DNA from: Paraburkholderia mimosarum LMG 23256 = NBRC 106338
Lineage (GTDB): Bacteria > Pseudomonadota > Gammaproteobacteria > Burkholderiales > Burkholderiaceae
NCBI RefSeq assembly: GCF_000739815.1
Contig: NZ_BBJJ01000006.1
Coordinates: 62,001 to 126,000 of the forward strand
Reading direction: 5' to 3'
Length of the DNA stretch: 64,000 nucleotides
The position numbers and the translations under genes are program-made. Positions 37,692 to 46,450 of the stretch are shown here, one piece after another. The notes below the pieces were generated by a model. It did not search any database. It was not told the origin of the DNA and worked only from the letters and a program-made list of their open reading frames with translations. Each line of letters begins with the position of its first letter. Position 1 is the first letter of the stretch.

Positions 37692-37875
37692 CGCGTGGGT
37701 TCCTCCCGGAAAGGGCTGCGTGGCGCGCGGCCCGGGCGTTTTTTATGTGTTTACAGCTTCGTTCGCCGTGCGTCGTCGTCGGGCAACGCAGCGCCTGTCC
37801 TTTGGACCGCATTGGCATGCTGATGTTGCAAGCAAATGCAGTGCCCGTGACAAGCCGGTTGGGATGATGCGCGGC

Positions 37876-39498
37876 TCAGACGCTGAAGCGATTGAGCGTA
37901 TAGGCGCGGTACGCGGCCACGAACGCGTCGAACGAGCCGACTTCGTCGCGTTCGAGTTGCGCTTGCTCCGCGAGCGATTCCCGCGCAAGCGCTTCGAAGC
38001 CGGCCGTGGTCACGGCGTCGAGCGGACGCGCGAGGAAATGCGCCGCGTGGCGCTCGCTTTGGGCGAGTGCGAATTGCAGGAAGGACTGCTTGCTATCGCG
38101 CATGGTTTGCAGCACGCGCGCCGACGAGGTGAGCGAGGGATCGGCAAGCTTCGCGCGTTGGGTCGCGAGCGAGCGCGCATGCGCGTCGCCGCCGTGCGCC
38201 GCGTCGAGCACGGCCGCCGCCTGGCCGATCTTCTCGAACAGCGCTTCGGCCCACGCCTGCATCGGCACCTCCTTGCCCTCGCGCTTGAGCATGAGGCCGG
38301 GGCGGCGCCCTTCTTTCGTCACCAGCGCGAAGTTCTCGTTCGATTCGGCGTAGGCGTCGGCGGGAAGGAAAGGGCTGTCGTCGAGCGCGCACGCTAGCAG
38401 ATACGCGTCGAGAAAACGCGCCGTTTCGAGCGAGATGCCCGTGGGCTCGAACGGGTCGATGTCCATGCAGCGCACCTCGACGTACTGCACGCCGCGCGCC
38501 GCGAGCGCATGCAGCGGCCGCTCGCCTGGATGCGTGACGCGCTTGGGGCGAATCGTCGAGTAGAACTCGTTCTCGATCTGCAGCACGTTGGTGTTGATCT
38601 GCACCCACTCGCCGTCGCGATGCGTGCCGATTGCCTCATACGGCGGATAAGGCTGGCTCACGGCCTGCGCAAGCGCGTCGAGATAGCCGGCCAGCGTGTC
38701 ATAGTCGGCGCGCAGTGCGGATTGGCCGGTCGTGTTCGAGTAGCCGAGATCGCTCATGCGCAGGCTCGTCGCGTACGGCAGATAGAGCGTGTCGGCGTCG
38801 AACGCTTCGAGTGTGTGCTCGCGGCCGCGCAGGAAGCGCGCGTCGAGCGCGGGCGAGGCGCCGAACAGGTACATCAGCAGCCAGTTCGTGCGGCGGAAAT
38901 TGCGAATGAGCGCGAGGTAGCGCTCCGACTGGTACTCGGTGAGCGAGGCCGTGGACTGATGATGCGCATGAAGCGTGCGCCACACTTCTTCGCTCAGCGA
39001 GTAGTTGTAGTGGATGCCGGCAATGCACTGCATGGTGCGCCCGTAGCGCAGCGCGAGCCCCATGCGGTAGACGTACTTGAGACGGCCGATGTTCGAGCTG
39101 CCGTAGCGCGCGATGGGAATGCCGTCGTCGGTGTCGGGCAGGATGCCCGGCATCGATTCGTTCCAGAGCAGCTCGCCGTCGCGCGCGAGAACCGCATGGA
39201 CGTAGCGATGCAGTTCGTCGAGCTTGTCGAGCGTGATCGACGCATCGGGTTCGGCGGGCGTGATGATCTCGATCAGCGCTTCCGAATAGTCGGTCGTGAG
39301 CGACGGATGCGTGAGCGCCGAACCGAGCGCCGCCGCGTGCGGCGTCATGGCGAGACGGCCGTCGCGCGTGACGCGCAGGCTCTCCTTCTCGATGCCGCGC
39401 AGACCGCGCGTGAGCGCGGCGCGATGTGGCCCGTCGCCCAGCACGGAAAGGCGCTGCGCGAGAACGTCGTTCGTGCGTGTAGAGGTCGTGTCTGACAT
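37876..39498 (-). CDS. gshA: Glutamate-cysteine ligase (proteobacterial type)
   Basis: A 540-residue enzyme that joins glutamate and cysteine with ATP, the first step of glutathione synthesis. Visible are RGLRGIEKESLRV near residue 30 (metal/ATP glutamates), ITPAEPDASITLDKLDELHR, HYNYSLSEEVW, and the central VQYVEVRCMDIDPFEP. Length is a little above the 518 of E. coli. It is a stand-alone minus-strand gene; gshB is not in the window. The start MSDTTSTRTND is the first in-frame ATG of the conserved region. Confidence 0.93.
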   Translation of the reverse strand: MSDTTSTRTNDVLAQRLSVLGDGPHRAALTRGLRGIEKESLRVTRDGRLAMTPHAAALGSALTHPSLTTDYSEALIEIITPAEPDASITLDKLDELHRYVHAVLARDGELLWNESMPGILPDTDDGIPIARYGSSNIGRLKYVYRMGLALRYGRTMQCIAGIHYNYSLSEEVWRTLHAHHQSTASLTEYQSERYLALIRNFRRTNWLLMYLFGASPALDARFLRGREHTLEAFDADTLYLPYATSLRMSDLGYSNTTGQSALRADYDTLAGYLDALAQAVSQPYPPYEAIGTHRDGEWVQINTNVLQIENEFYSTIRPKRVTHPGERPLHALAARGVQYVEVRCMDIDPFEPTGISLETARFLDAYLLACALDDSPFLPADAYAESNENFALVTKEGRRPGLMLKREGKEVPMQAWAEALFEKIGQAAAVLDAAHGGDAHARSLATQRAKLADPSLTSSARVLQTMRDSKQSFLQFALAQSERHAAHFLARPLDAVTTAGFEALARESLAEQAQLERDEVGSFDAFVAAYRAYTLNRFSV

Positions 39499-39704
39499 TG
39501 AGGCAAGTCGGGCTCGGGCCGGCGGCGTCGGGCTGCAAACGCTCGCCGGTCGGGATTCTTTTCGGTAGCGGGGACTTTAACATCTCGCCGAAAGACCTGC
39601 TTGGGCCGGGTTCTGGCCTGGCTCGGGCCGCATTTCACCCCGGCGCGCGATCGCTTCGAGCAGCGGCGATGGCCGCTCGTCACGCCCTCTTCGCGCGCGC
39701 TGCC

Positions 39705-40727
39705 CTACCCGCCGCGCGCCGCTGTGGCGCGATCGGCGATTTCGTTCCACAGATGCATGGCCGCGTAGGCGCGCCAGGGGCGCCAGGTGTCGGTGCGCGC
39801 GCGCTGTTGCGTCGCGCGCGCGAGCGCCGGGTCGCGCGCCGCGACGGCCTGCATGAGCACGAGGTCCGTGGCAGGCCACGCGTTCGCGTCGCGCCAGGCG
39901 CGCATCGCGACATATTCGACAGTCCACGGGCCGATGCCCGGCAACGCGAGCAGCGCGGCGCGCATCGCGTCCAGGTCGGCGGGCGCTGGCGCGATCTCGT
40001 CGATTTGTCCGCTTTGACGCTTGGCGTGCGGCTTGGGTTGTTTCGTGTGTGGCCAGGCGCGCTCGACGATCACCGCACCGCTCGCCACCGCCTGCGCAAA
40101 GCCCTGCAATGCGGCGACGCGCTTGCCGGGCATGCCGATGCCCGCGAGGTCGGCGGCGGCGAGCGCGGCGGGCGTGGGAAAGCGCCATGCGGTGCGCGCG
40201 TGCGCGTGGCCGTCGATGCGCTTGCCCACGCGCTCGACCAGGCGCCCGACGATGGTCGTCGCGGCCTTCACGCTGACCTGCTGGCCGACGATCGCGCGCA
40301 CGACGAGCTCGAAGCCCGACCACGCGCCGGGCACGCGCAGCCCGGGCGCGGCGGCGACGAGCGGCGCGAGCCACGGGTCGGTGCGCAAGTGCGCGCCGAT
40401 CGTGGCGGGATCGGCTTGCAGGTCGAACATGCGCGAGAGCGGCGCGGCAAGCGACGCTGCGTGCGCGCTCACGGGGCCGTCGATCTGCACGACGAGGCAA
40501 TGCTTGCGCGCATGACGGCGCACGGCGAGGGTGCCGCTCGCCCCGTTGAAGTCGATCGCGCGCAGCCACGCGTTCTCTTCAACGGCCTCGACGCCCGGGG
40601 TTGCCCGGCCGCTGAAGAAGCGCAGCACGCGCGGCCAGTCGTAGGGCGCGCGAAACGGTAGTTCGAGCGTGGCGCTCTGCGTCTGCAACCCGGTTCGTGC
40701 TTCGGATTGCGGGGCAATGGCGTTCAA
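39705..40727 (-). CDS. alkA: DNA-3-methyladenine glycosylase II (AlkA-like)
   Basis: A 340-residue helix-hairpin-helix glycosylase. The hairpin is LPGIGPWTVEYVAMRAW, with the catalytic aspartate downstream in ATDLVLM. An AlkA-N domain at the front carries RFFSGRATPGVEAVEENAWLR. It removes alkylated bases from DNA. The start is taken as TTG at 40727, overlapping the ada stop as TTGA; no ATG suits the domain start. It forms an operon with ada, so both arms of the adaptive response to alkylation are probably induced together by methylated Ada. Confidence 0.9.
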   Translation of the reverse strand: MNAIAPQSEARTGLQTQSATLELPFRAPYDWPRVLRFFSGRATPGVEAVEENAWLRAIDFNGASGTLAVRRHARKHCLVVQIDGPVSAHAASLAAPLSRMFDLQADPATIGAHLRTDPWLAPLVAAAPGLRVPGAWSGFELVVRAIVGQQVSVKAATTIVGRLVERVGKRIDGHAHARTAWRFPTPAALAAADLAGIGMPGKRVAALQGFAQAVASGAVIVERAWPHTKQPKPHAKRQSGQIDEIAPAPADLDAMRAALLALPGIGPWTVEYVAMRAWRDANAWPATDLVLMQAVAARDPALARATQQRARTDTWRPWRAYAAMHLWNEIADRATAARGG

Positions 40728-41971
40728 CGGGCAGTCCCCGGCGGGTTGGCTCGCTTCGCCGTCGAATGGGCGTCCTTCACGTCTCGCGCGTCTACCGGGC
40801 GCATTGTGCCCTTCGCATCCTGCTGGTCGCGCGATGCGCCCTCTTTCACCGGCGTCGCGCCAGCGCGGAGCCTGCCGCCCGCGCGTGCCTCGGCGTCGAT
40901 GAGCGCCGCCTTGCGCTCGAGCCCCCATCGGTAGCCGGCGAGCGACCCACCCTTTTGCACCACGCGATGGCACGGAATCGCCAGCGCCACGGGGTTCGAC
41001 GCGCACGCGCTCGCCACGGCCCGCACCGCGCGCGGCGTGCCGAGCGTTTCGGCGATCTGCGTGTAGCTGCGCGTTTCGCCGTAGGGAATGCGCTGGAGCG
41101 CTTCCCAGACGCGCTGCTGGAATGCCGTGGCGGCAATATCGAGCGGGAGATCGAAGCGCTCACGGCGACCATGCAGATAGGCATCGATCTGTGCGGCGAA
41201 CGGCGCGACCGCCGGCTTATCCTCGATGCATTGCGCGTTTGCGAAATCCTCGGTGAGCGCGGCAGTGAGCGTCGCGGCGTCGTCGCCGAACGCGATGCGG
41301 CAGATGCCCTTGTCCGTCGCCGCGATCAGCACGTGGCCGATCGGCGTGGGCGTCACGGCGTAGCGGATCGTCAGCCCCGCGCCCTTGCGTCGATACGCGG
41401 AAGGCGCCATGCCCAGTTCGCCCGGCACGCTGTCATAGAGGCGCGACGACGATCCGTAGCCGGCGTCGGCACTGGCGCGGGTGACGTCGGCGCCCTCGCC
41501 CAGCGCGTCGCGCAGCACGGCCCCGCGTCGCGCCGCCTGGTACTGGCGCGGCGACACACCCAGCACGCGCTTGAAGAGCCGCTGGAGATGAAACGGGCTG
41601 AGGTGCACGGCGTCGCCCAGTTGCGCGAGCGTGAGACGCTGCGGCGGATCGGCGTCGAGCGCCGCGCAGGCGCGTCGTACGATCTCCAGCTCGCGCGGCA
41701 GGCCGCCCGGGCGGCAGCGCTTGCATTCGCGATAGCCGGCGGCGCGCGCGGCGTCGACATCGGCGAAGAATTCGACGTTCTCGCGCCGCGGCAGCCGCGA
41801 CACGCACGACGGACGGCAAAACACACCGGTCGTGCGCACGCCGTAGAAGAATGCGCCGTCGGCGCGGGCGTCGCGCGTAGTGACGGCTTGCCACCGGTCG
41901 GCGTCACTCATCCACGCCGCGTCTGGCGTTGCGCGGTTCATCACAGGTTTCAGGTCATGGACGGCGCTCAT
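40724..41971 (-). CDS. ada: Bifunctional DNA alkylation regulator/methyltransferase Ada
   Basis: A 415-residue protein with three parts. The N-terminal Ada zinc domain has the four-cysteine set FCRPSC and CKRCRP. An AraC-type HTH occupies about residues 100-190 (LSPFHLQRLFKRVLGVSPRQ). The C-terminal O6-methylguanine methyltransferase has the acceptor cysteine in AIPCHRVVQKGG. Methylation of the zinc site turns it into an activator of its own operon. The C-terminal 50 residues are an extra basic tail. The ATG at 41971 or 41941 could be the start. Confidence 0.92.
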   Translation of the reverse strand: MSAVHDLKPVMNRATPDAAWMSDADRWQAVTTRDARADGAFFYGVRTTGVFCRPSCVSRLPRRENVEFFADVDAARAAGYRECKRCRPGGLPRELEIVRRACAALDADPPQRLTLAQLGDAVHLSPFHLQRLFKRVLGVSPRQYQAARRGAVLRDALGEGADVTRASADAGYGSSSRLYDSVPGELGMAPSAYRRKGAGLTIRYAVTPTPIGHVLIAATDKGICRIAFGDDAATLTAALTEDFANAQCIEDKPAVAPFAAQIDAYLHGRRERFDLPLDIAATAFQQRVWEALQRIPYGETRSYTQIAETLGTPRAVRAVASACASNPVALAIPCHRVVQKGGSLAGYRWGLERKAALIDAEARAGGRLRAGATPVKEGASRDQQDAKGTMRPVDARDVKDAHSTAKRANPPGTAR

Positions 41972-42197
41972 GTCACGGCTCCTCGAAGTGCCTGTCTGTA
42001 TGTGTTCACTCTAACGTCGCGCAGGGACGGCGTCGCGCCGGATCTTGCGCTGCCATTGCGGTCGATGCGAGTGGCTAATTCGGTGCGGCTCGCCGATTCA
42101 TATGACCCCTTCTAATCCTTCGGTGAATCCCTGGTGGCGCTTTGCGCGTTCCCGTGCGGCGAAATGGCAACTTTGCGGGTTTTCCCTTAAAAAGTTG

Positions 42198-42226
42198 TTG
42201 CGTCGCGTCAGGCGGCTGTGTATAGT
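42198..42226 (+). promoter_or_regulatory. Sigma-70 promoter of the putative sRNA
   Basis: TTGCGT (42198-42203) and TATAGT (42221-42226) are separated by exactly 17 bases, a near-consensus pair. Transcription would start at about 42232, about 60 bases before a strong terminator. Confidence 0.65.
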
Positions 42227-42231
42227 GGTTC

Positions 42232-42293
42232 CTGTCTCCTCCATGTCTCCTCCTGATATGGATTAAGCCCGCTCACAGCAGCGGGCTTTTTTT
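42232..42293 (+). ncRNA. Putative small regulatory RNA with doubled anti-Shine-Dalgarno motif
   Basis: A short transcript of about 60 bases is predicted from promoter to terminator. Its unpaired 5' part carries TGTCTCCTCC twice, about 11 bases apart (42233-42242 and 42244-42253). CTCCTCC can pair with GGAGG ribosome sites, the usual way C-rich small RNAs block translation. The terminator at 42265-42293 with a seven-T tail suits Hfq binding. From memory, short conserved sRNAs of this design are known in Burkholderia; whether this is one of them is unverified. The 475-base gap 41972-42446 holds no other convincing gene; a 73-residue open frame overlaps it but lacks a ribosome site. Confidence 0.55.
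42265..42293 (+). terminator. Rho-independent terminator of the putative sRNA
   Basis: A nine-base-pair perfect stem (42265-42273 with 42280-42288), six-base loop and T-run 42287-42293. It lies before, not after, the VOC gene and no protein gene ends just upstream, which is the main argument for a short RNA gene here. Confidence 0.85.
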
Positions 42294-42446
42294 CGTCCGG
42301 CGTTCCTGCAAACGCTTCGCGCCCCTCCTTGCGGGAATTTTTCGGCCGATCCTTCTGTTCCGCCGCGTTCCATCTCGTTGGCGCGTTCTGCGCAGCCAGG
42401 CGTGCGCTGGTTCATCATGGGAATCCTGGACGACCTGGAGGACCCC

Positions 42447-42857
42447 ATGCGCATTCAGATTCGCGAGATCGATCATGTCGTTATCCGGGCGGCCGATATG
42501 GCTGCGATGGCGCGCTTTTACTGTGAAGTGCTCGGCTGCGAGCCGGAGCGCGAGCAGCACGACCTGGGGCTCGTGCAGTTGCGCGCGGGCCGTTCGCTGA
42601 TCGATCTGGTGATGATCGGCGGCCCGCTGGACCGGGGCGTGGGCGCTCCGCCCGCGGGCGCCGGCGGCAACATGGATCATCTCTGTCTGCGCGTCGAACC
42701 GTTCGATGCGCAAGGACTCAGCGCGCATCTGACGCAGCATGGGGCGTGTCCCGGCAACGTCGTCGAGCGCTATGGGGCGGAGGGACTGGGGCCGTCGCTG
42801 TATCTGTTCGACCCGGAAGGCAATATGGTGGAGCTGAAGGGTCCGCCGCGCGCGTGA
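42447..42857 (+). CDS. VOC-superfamily protein (glyoxalase/dioxygenase fold)
   Basis: A 136-residue paired beta-alpha-beta-beta-beta protein. Probable metal ligands are His10 (EIDHVVIRAADM), the His in NMDHLCLRVEPF and the Glu in GNMVELKG. Such proteins include glyoxalase I, fosfomycin-resistance enzymes and ring-cleaving dioxygenases; the exact reaction cannot be told. The start at 42447 has GGAGG five bases upstream; earlier in-frame ATGs (42417) lack this. It follows the putative sRNA terminator at about 150 bases. Confidence 0.82.
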   Translation: MRIQIREIDHVVIRAADMAAMARFYCEVLGCEPEREQHDLGLVQLRAGRSLIDLVMIGGPLDRGVGAPPAGAGGNMDHLCLRVEPFDAQGLSAHLTQHGACPGNVVERYGAEGLGPSLYLFDPEGNMVELKGPPRA

Positions 42858-42908
42858 CTGCGGGCGGCTCGAATGGCCGCGCATGCGCTGCGAGCGCCGG
42901 ACTGGCCG

Positions 42909-43463
42909 CTAGACGTTTTCGGGCGCCTTGAACACGCTCCATTCGACGGCAACCGGCTCCGCGCTCGTGTTCCCGATCCACGCTGCGCCGTCCTGAACCG
43001 TGCACTGCAGGCGCATGGTGCGCTCGGCCAGTCCGCCGAGCGATTCGGCAACGCCCTCGCCCAGCGACCAGACCGTGACGTTGCGCAGGCGCTCGACCTT
43101 GCTGCGCACGCCTTGCCACCAGATGTCGGAGGTGCGCCCGCCATAGGGGATCACGATGACCTCGCCGGCGCGGCCGCTCGCCTTGGCGATGCGGCGCTCG
43201 TCGGGTTGCCCGACTTCGATCCATGTTTCGATCGCGCCCGTATAGTCCTTGCGCCAGAGATCGGGCTCGTCCGTGTCGGAAAGGCCCTTGCAGAACTCGA
43301 GCCGCTCGCCCGCGAACAGCGCGAATGCGGCAATGCGGACCATCATGCGGTCGTCGGTCTCGGACGGATGGCGCGCGATCGTGAGCCCATGGTCGGCGTA
43401 ATAGTGCCGGTCCATGTCCGCGATCTGCAGTTCTGCCTTGTAGATGGTCGATTTGAGTGCCAT
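42909..43463 (-). CDS. yaeQ: YaeQ-family protein
   Basis: A 184-residue protein matching the YaeQ family: MALKSTIYKAELQIADMDRHYY at the start, then ARHPSETDDRMMVRIAAFAL, and the mid-region WIEVGQPDERRIAKASG. The fold is related to PD-(D/E)XK nucleases; the E170-like D/E-K residues are partly visible (ETWIEVGQ). Biological function is not established. The frame is open to 43580, but the family start is at 43463. It converges with the VOC gene. Confidence 0.88.
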   Translation of the reverse strand: MALKSTIYKAELQIADMDRHYYADHGLTIARHPSETDDRMMVRIAAFALFAGERLEFCKGLSDTDEPDLWRKDYTGAIETWIEVGQPDERRIAKASGRAGEVIVIPYGGRTSDIWWQGVRSKVERLRNVTVWSLGEGVAESLGGLAERTMRLQCTVQDGAAWIGNTSAEPVAVEWSVFKAPENV

Positions 43464-43777
43464 ACCGGATTCCGGGCGCGCGAAAGCCGCACATGATAGC
43501 GAAGTTTTGAGCAAGCAACGTGCCCGTTCGACGGGCGCGCTGACGTGCCGCGCCGTGATGACGGCGTGCGCGGGGCGCAATGCGGATGGTCTGACGGGAA
43601 AGTGACGTTGGTTTGACAGCGGCGCAAGGCCTTGCCGTTCATCTCAGCGCGCGCGCTGCTCCTGCGCCCAGCAAGGCGGCAACGGCCCCAGCGCCTCGGG
43701 GGCCGTTGCGCGGCGGATCGGAAATGAGCCGGAGACGCACCCGTGGGGGCCGACGTCCGGTTGTGGTGGAGATCGCG
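43464..43777. other. Gap upstream of yaeQ
   Basis: About 314 bases without a supported gene. It should hold the yaeQ promoter near its left end and the downstream region of the small periplasmic protein gene at its right end. No repeat, terminator or RNA was recognised. Confidence 0.4.
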
Positions 43778-44119
43778 CTACTGCTTGATGGATCGGTCCG
43801 TGGTCCAGAGACCTTGCTCGTCGGCGTTCGCCGCGTTGACGAATTCGACGTCATGGCCCACCACCTGGACCACACGGAAGGACTGATTGTCGGGTGTGGA
43901 CAGACACTGGAATCCGCTGAAGTATTCCTGCATCTGCTGGCGCTCGCCGGCCTGTTCGTGGAGCGCGACGGCGTCGAGCTTGTCCTTCGAGAGGCATCCG
44001 TAGGATCCGGGCTTGAACTGCACCGTCTGCTGCGGCTTGACTACGACATCCTGAGCTTGAACCGCAACGGCGCAAGCGAGGCTAGCCGCCACGACGACCA
44101 TACCGGATAGCATCTTCAT
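43778..44119 (-). CDS. Small periplasmic protein of unknown function
   Basis: A 113-residue protein with a clear signal peptide (about 1-22, VVAASLACAVAVQAQ). The mature domain of about 90 residues contains two cysteines (YGCLSKDKLDAV, FQCLSTPDN) that could pair in the periplasm. No family is recognised. It stands alone, preceded by an A+T-rich promoter-like stretch (about 44160-44200) on its upstream side. Confidence 0.65.
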   Translation of the reverse strand: MKMLSGMVVVAASLACAVAVQAQDVVVKPQQTVQFKPGSYGCLSKDKLDAVALHEQAGERQQMQEYFSGFQCLSTPDNQSFRVVQVVGHDVEFVNAANADEQGLWTTDRSIKQ

Positions 44120-44611
44120 GATTGTCTCCTGCGGATTTGCCCGCTTTAGCTATGTGTTTAACGCTGATGGCGGAGTCGCGATTTTAAAAATAGAAAAGCG
44201 GCGAAAGACTGCAAGCCCGACTTGTGTGCACTCGCAACAGCGATTTTCTCCCGCCGTGACGCACCCTGTCTTTGCCGTACTGCCGACGACTCGTGCTGCC
44301 GTGTTTCCGGACCAGTGGGAAGCTTGATTAAATCGCCGGGTGCCTTGATGAATAAGGCCGAGACGGTTATAGCCGGGATTGGGCAATGGGGCTTGTGGCG
44401 ATTCAAGCGGTTCAAGTGAGGCTCGGGCAGCGAATGTCGCAGCGCACCTAAAGTCGTAGGCGCCCCGCGTGAACTGCGTCGAATGCATGGAGTGGTCGCA
44501 GAATAAAAACGATGCCAGCCGATCCGTCGCATCAGCGCAAGATCCACCACCGCGACTCGCTTGCGCACCGTTGAGGTTCATGGATAAATCGGGCTTCCCA
44601 CAGGAGGAACC
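44120..44611. other. Gap between small periplasmic gene and lysE-like gene
   Basis: These 492 bases contain no recognised gene. The stretch 44170-44210 is A+T-rich and may hold the promoter of the minus-strand periplasmic gene. The segment before 44612 (CACAGGAGGAACC) carries the ribosome site of the LysE gene. Confidence 0.4.
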
Positions 44612-45238
44612 ATGACTTTCGCTCACTGGCTGCCATTTGCGATCGCATCTGCGATTCTCGTTGCCATTCCTGGCCCGACCGTGCTGCTCGTCGTGTCGTA
44701 TGCGCTTGGCCACGGCCGCCGCTATGCGCTCGCGACCACGGCCGGGGTCGCGCTCGGCGATTTCACGGCGATGACCGCGTCGATGCTCGGCCTCGGCGTG
44801 GTCCTGGCGGCCTCCGCCGGGCTGTTCTCGGTGCTCAAATGGATGGGTGCGGCGTATCTGGTCTATCTCGGTGTCAAACTCTGGCGCGCACCCGTTGGCG
44901 AAACCGACACGCCGGACACCTCCGAGACGCGGACCGGCCGCATCTTCGCGCACGCGTACGCGGTCACTGCGCTGAACCCGAAGAGCATCATTTTCTTCGT
45001 CGCGTTCGTGCCGCAGTTCATCGATCCTCACATGGCCGTGCTGCCGCAGATCGTCGTATTCGAAGCCACCTTTCTCGTGCTCGCGACACTCAACGCATTC
45101 GGCTATGCGATGCTGGCCGCGGCGGCACGCAAGTTCGTACGTAGCCCGCGTGTGCAACGCGCAGTGAATCGCACGGGCGGCACGCTGCTCGTTGCCGCAG
45201 GACTCTTTGCCGCCGCGTGGAGAAAGTCGGCAACATAA
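44612..45238 (+). CDS. LysE/RhtB-family amino-acid exporter
   Basis: A 208-residue inner-membrane protein with about six hydrophobic helices. The family signature IPGPTVLLVVSYALGHGRR lies near residues 20-38, with GVALGDFTAMTASMLGLG and NPKSIIFFVAFVPQFI further on. It exports amino acids such as lysine, threonine or homoserine lactone; the substrate is unknown. A near-perfect AGGAGG stands before the ATG. It stands alone. Confidence 0.88.
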   Translation: MTFAHWLPFAIASAILVAIPGPTVLLVVSYALGHGRRYALATTAGVALGDFTAMTASMLGLGVVLAASAGLFSVLKWMGAAYLVYLGVKLWRAPVGETDTPDTSETRTGRIFAHAYAVTALNPKSIIFFVAFVPQFIDPHMAVLPQIVVFEATFLVLATLNAFGYAMLAAAARKFVRSPRVQRAVNRTGGTLLVAAGLFAAAWRKSAT

Positions 45239-45565
45239 ACCTGCGCTCAGCACGCTTCGCGCGGGCGGGTCGCTGACGAGCCCGCGTGACCACTCGCATG
45301 CTTCACTTGTTGTCCCCCGGCTTTCCAGGACTTATCCCTGCTCTACCGGACTTGTTAACCGGCTATTCACATCCGCGTTGCCGGCGTCGAAGATCCCATG
45401 TCCGGATGCCGGGCACTGCTATTGCGCGCGTGCAGATCGAGGCGGCGCATCGCGCAGTGATGGTTGGCGAACATTGCTTTCGAGCTTCCGTGCACGCACA
45501 ATGCACAAACTGTCGCGTCCCGGCTACAATGCAAGTGCAAACCGCTTGACAACCAGGAGGTTATC
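45239..45565. other. Gap downstream of lysE-like gene
   Basis: 327 bases with no supported gene. The end (45553-45560) carries the AGGAGG of the small membrane gene that follows. TTGTTAACC-type A+T-rich patches at about 45310-45370 could hold its promoter. Confidence 0.35.
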
Positions 45566-45730
45566 GTGATCGAACACGTAATACTGGGCGCGTTTCTGGT
45601 CATCCCCCTCGTTATTGTCGTCTTCCTGTTCTCGGACGAAATCCTCGAGGAGCACAGACAGCGCGTAGAAGCGGGAGACGGACACCATATGGACTGGCGT
45701 CATCCGCTGCGCAGCTTCCTGCATCACTGA
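45566..45730 (+). CDS. Small single-helix membrane protein
   Basis: A 54-residue protein starting with GTG, preceded by a perfect AGGAGG at 45555-45560. One membrane helix fills residues about 5-24 (VILGAFLVIPLVIVVFLFSD), followed by a charged tail (EEHRQRVEAGDGHHMDWRH). No family was recognised. The strong ribosome site decides this start against an in-frame ATG 102 bases upstream. A second small membrane frame follows. Confidence 0.55.
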   Translation: MIEHVILGAFLVIPLVIVVFLFSDEILEEHRQRVEAGDGHHMDWRHPLRSFLHH

Positions 45731-45781
45731 GCGGCCCGCACATCGCGCGAAGGACCGCGTCGAGAGGCAAGGAATGAACTC

Positions 45782-45931
45782 GTGGTTTTCGAGTTCTCCT
45801 CGATGTCGTTTTTTGTGCTGATGGTGTTCTCCATCGCGCTCACTCTTCTCTACCCGCCTGCCGGGCGGCGCGGCAGCACGCCGCACACACCGGGGGCAGA
45901 CACGCACGGTAACGGGCCTTGCGCTCACTGA
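45782..45931 (+). CDS. Possible second small membrane protein
   Basis: A 49-residue open frame starting with GTG, with AAGGAA eight bases upstream. It encodes one hydrophobic helix (MSFFVLMVFSIALTLLYPP) and a polar Gly/His-rich tail. It lies 51 bases after the first small membrane gene, so the two could form one transcript. An overlapping ATG in another frame gives only 15 codons. Codon use is compatible with a gene, but support is thin. Confidence 0.35.
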   Translation: MVFEFSSMSFFVLMVFSIALTLLYPPAGRRGSTPHTPGADTHGNGPCAH

Positions 45932-46050
45932 GCGCGCCGATCCGCGCCGCGTATCCCAGCGTAATTCGTCGTTACCACTTGCAGCACCTGTTTCCGGCAG
46001 TGGGGCGGAGAATCGCTCGCATGTTTTCGAAGGTTCTCAGGGAGAACGAC

Positions 46051-46413
46051 ATGCGAAAGATGGCGGCCGTTTTGGTGCTGGCGGGCTGTGCCGTGGCGGC
46101 CGGTCCCGCGAGCGCGCACGATCATGGCGGTGACGTGGTGGGCGCGCTGGTTGGAGGCGCGCTGATCGGCGCCGCGGTGGGCGCCATACTGAATAGCGGC
46201 CCGGCGGTCGCTTACCCGGCACCGCCGGCCTATGTGCAGCCCGCGCCTGTGTATGCCGCCGCGCCGGCCAGCGCGGCGTGCTACGACCCATATTCCGGCC
46301 GCTACGTGGCCTGCGCGCCGGTACAGCCCGCGCCGCCGCAGTACGACGACGGGTATGCGCAGCCCGGCTACGGTCCGCAGCCGGTTTATGCGCAGCCCGG
46401 AAGCGGCTGGTAA
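46051..46413 (+). CDS. Secreted Gly-zipper/Pro-Tyr-rich protein
   Basis: A 120-residue protein with a signal peptide (about 1-24, ending GPASAHDHG). A glycine-zipper segment (VVGALVGGALIGAAVGAILN) is followed by a low-complexity tail of Pro/Ala/Tyr/Gln repeats (PAPVYAAAP, QPGYGPQPVY). The cysteine in VLAGCAVA could mark a lipoprotein instead. This pattern is typical of small Burkholderia envelope proteins of unknown role. The start has AGGGAG at the right distance; the frame is open upstream. Confidence 0.65.
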   Translation: MRKMAAVLVLAGCAVAAGPASAHDHGGDVVGALVGGALIGAAVGAILNSGPAVAYPAPPAYVQPAPVYAAAPASAACYDPYSGRYVACAPVQPAPPQYDDGYAQPGYGPQPVYAQPGSGW

Positions 46414-46450
46414 TCGACACAACGACGTGACGCACCGGGCTGACCAGCGG

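Noticed and set aside
42045-42266. Plus-strand 73-codon frame ending at the sRNA terminator
   Set aside because: No ribosome site, unusual Arg/Trp/Cys composition, and a good promoter lies inside it; the short RNA explains the terminator better.
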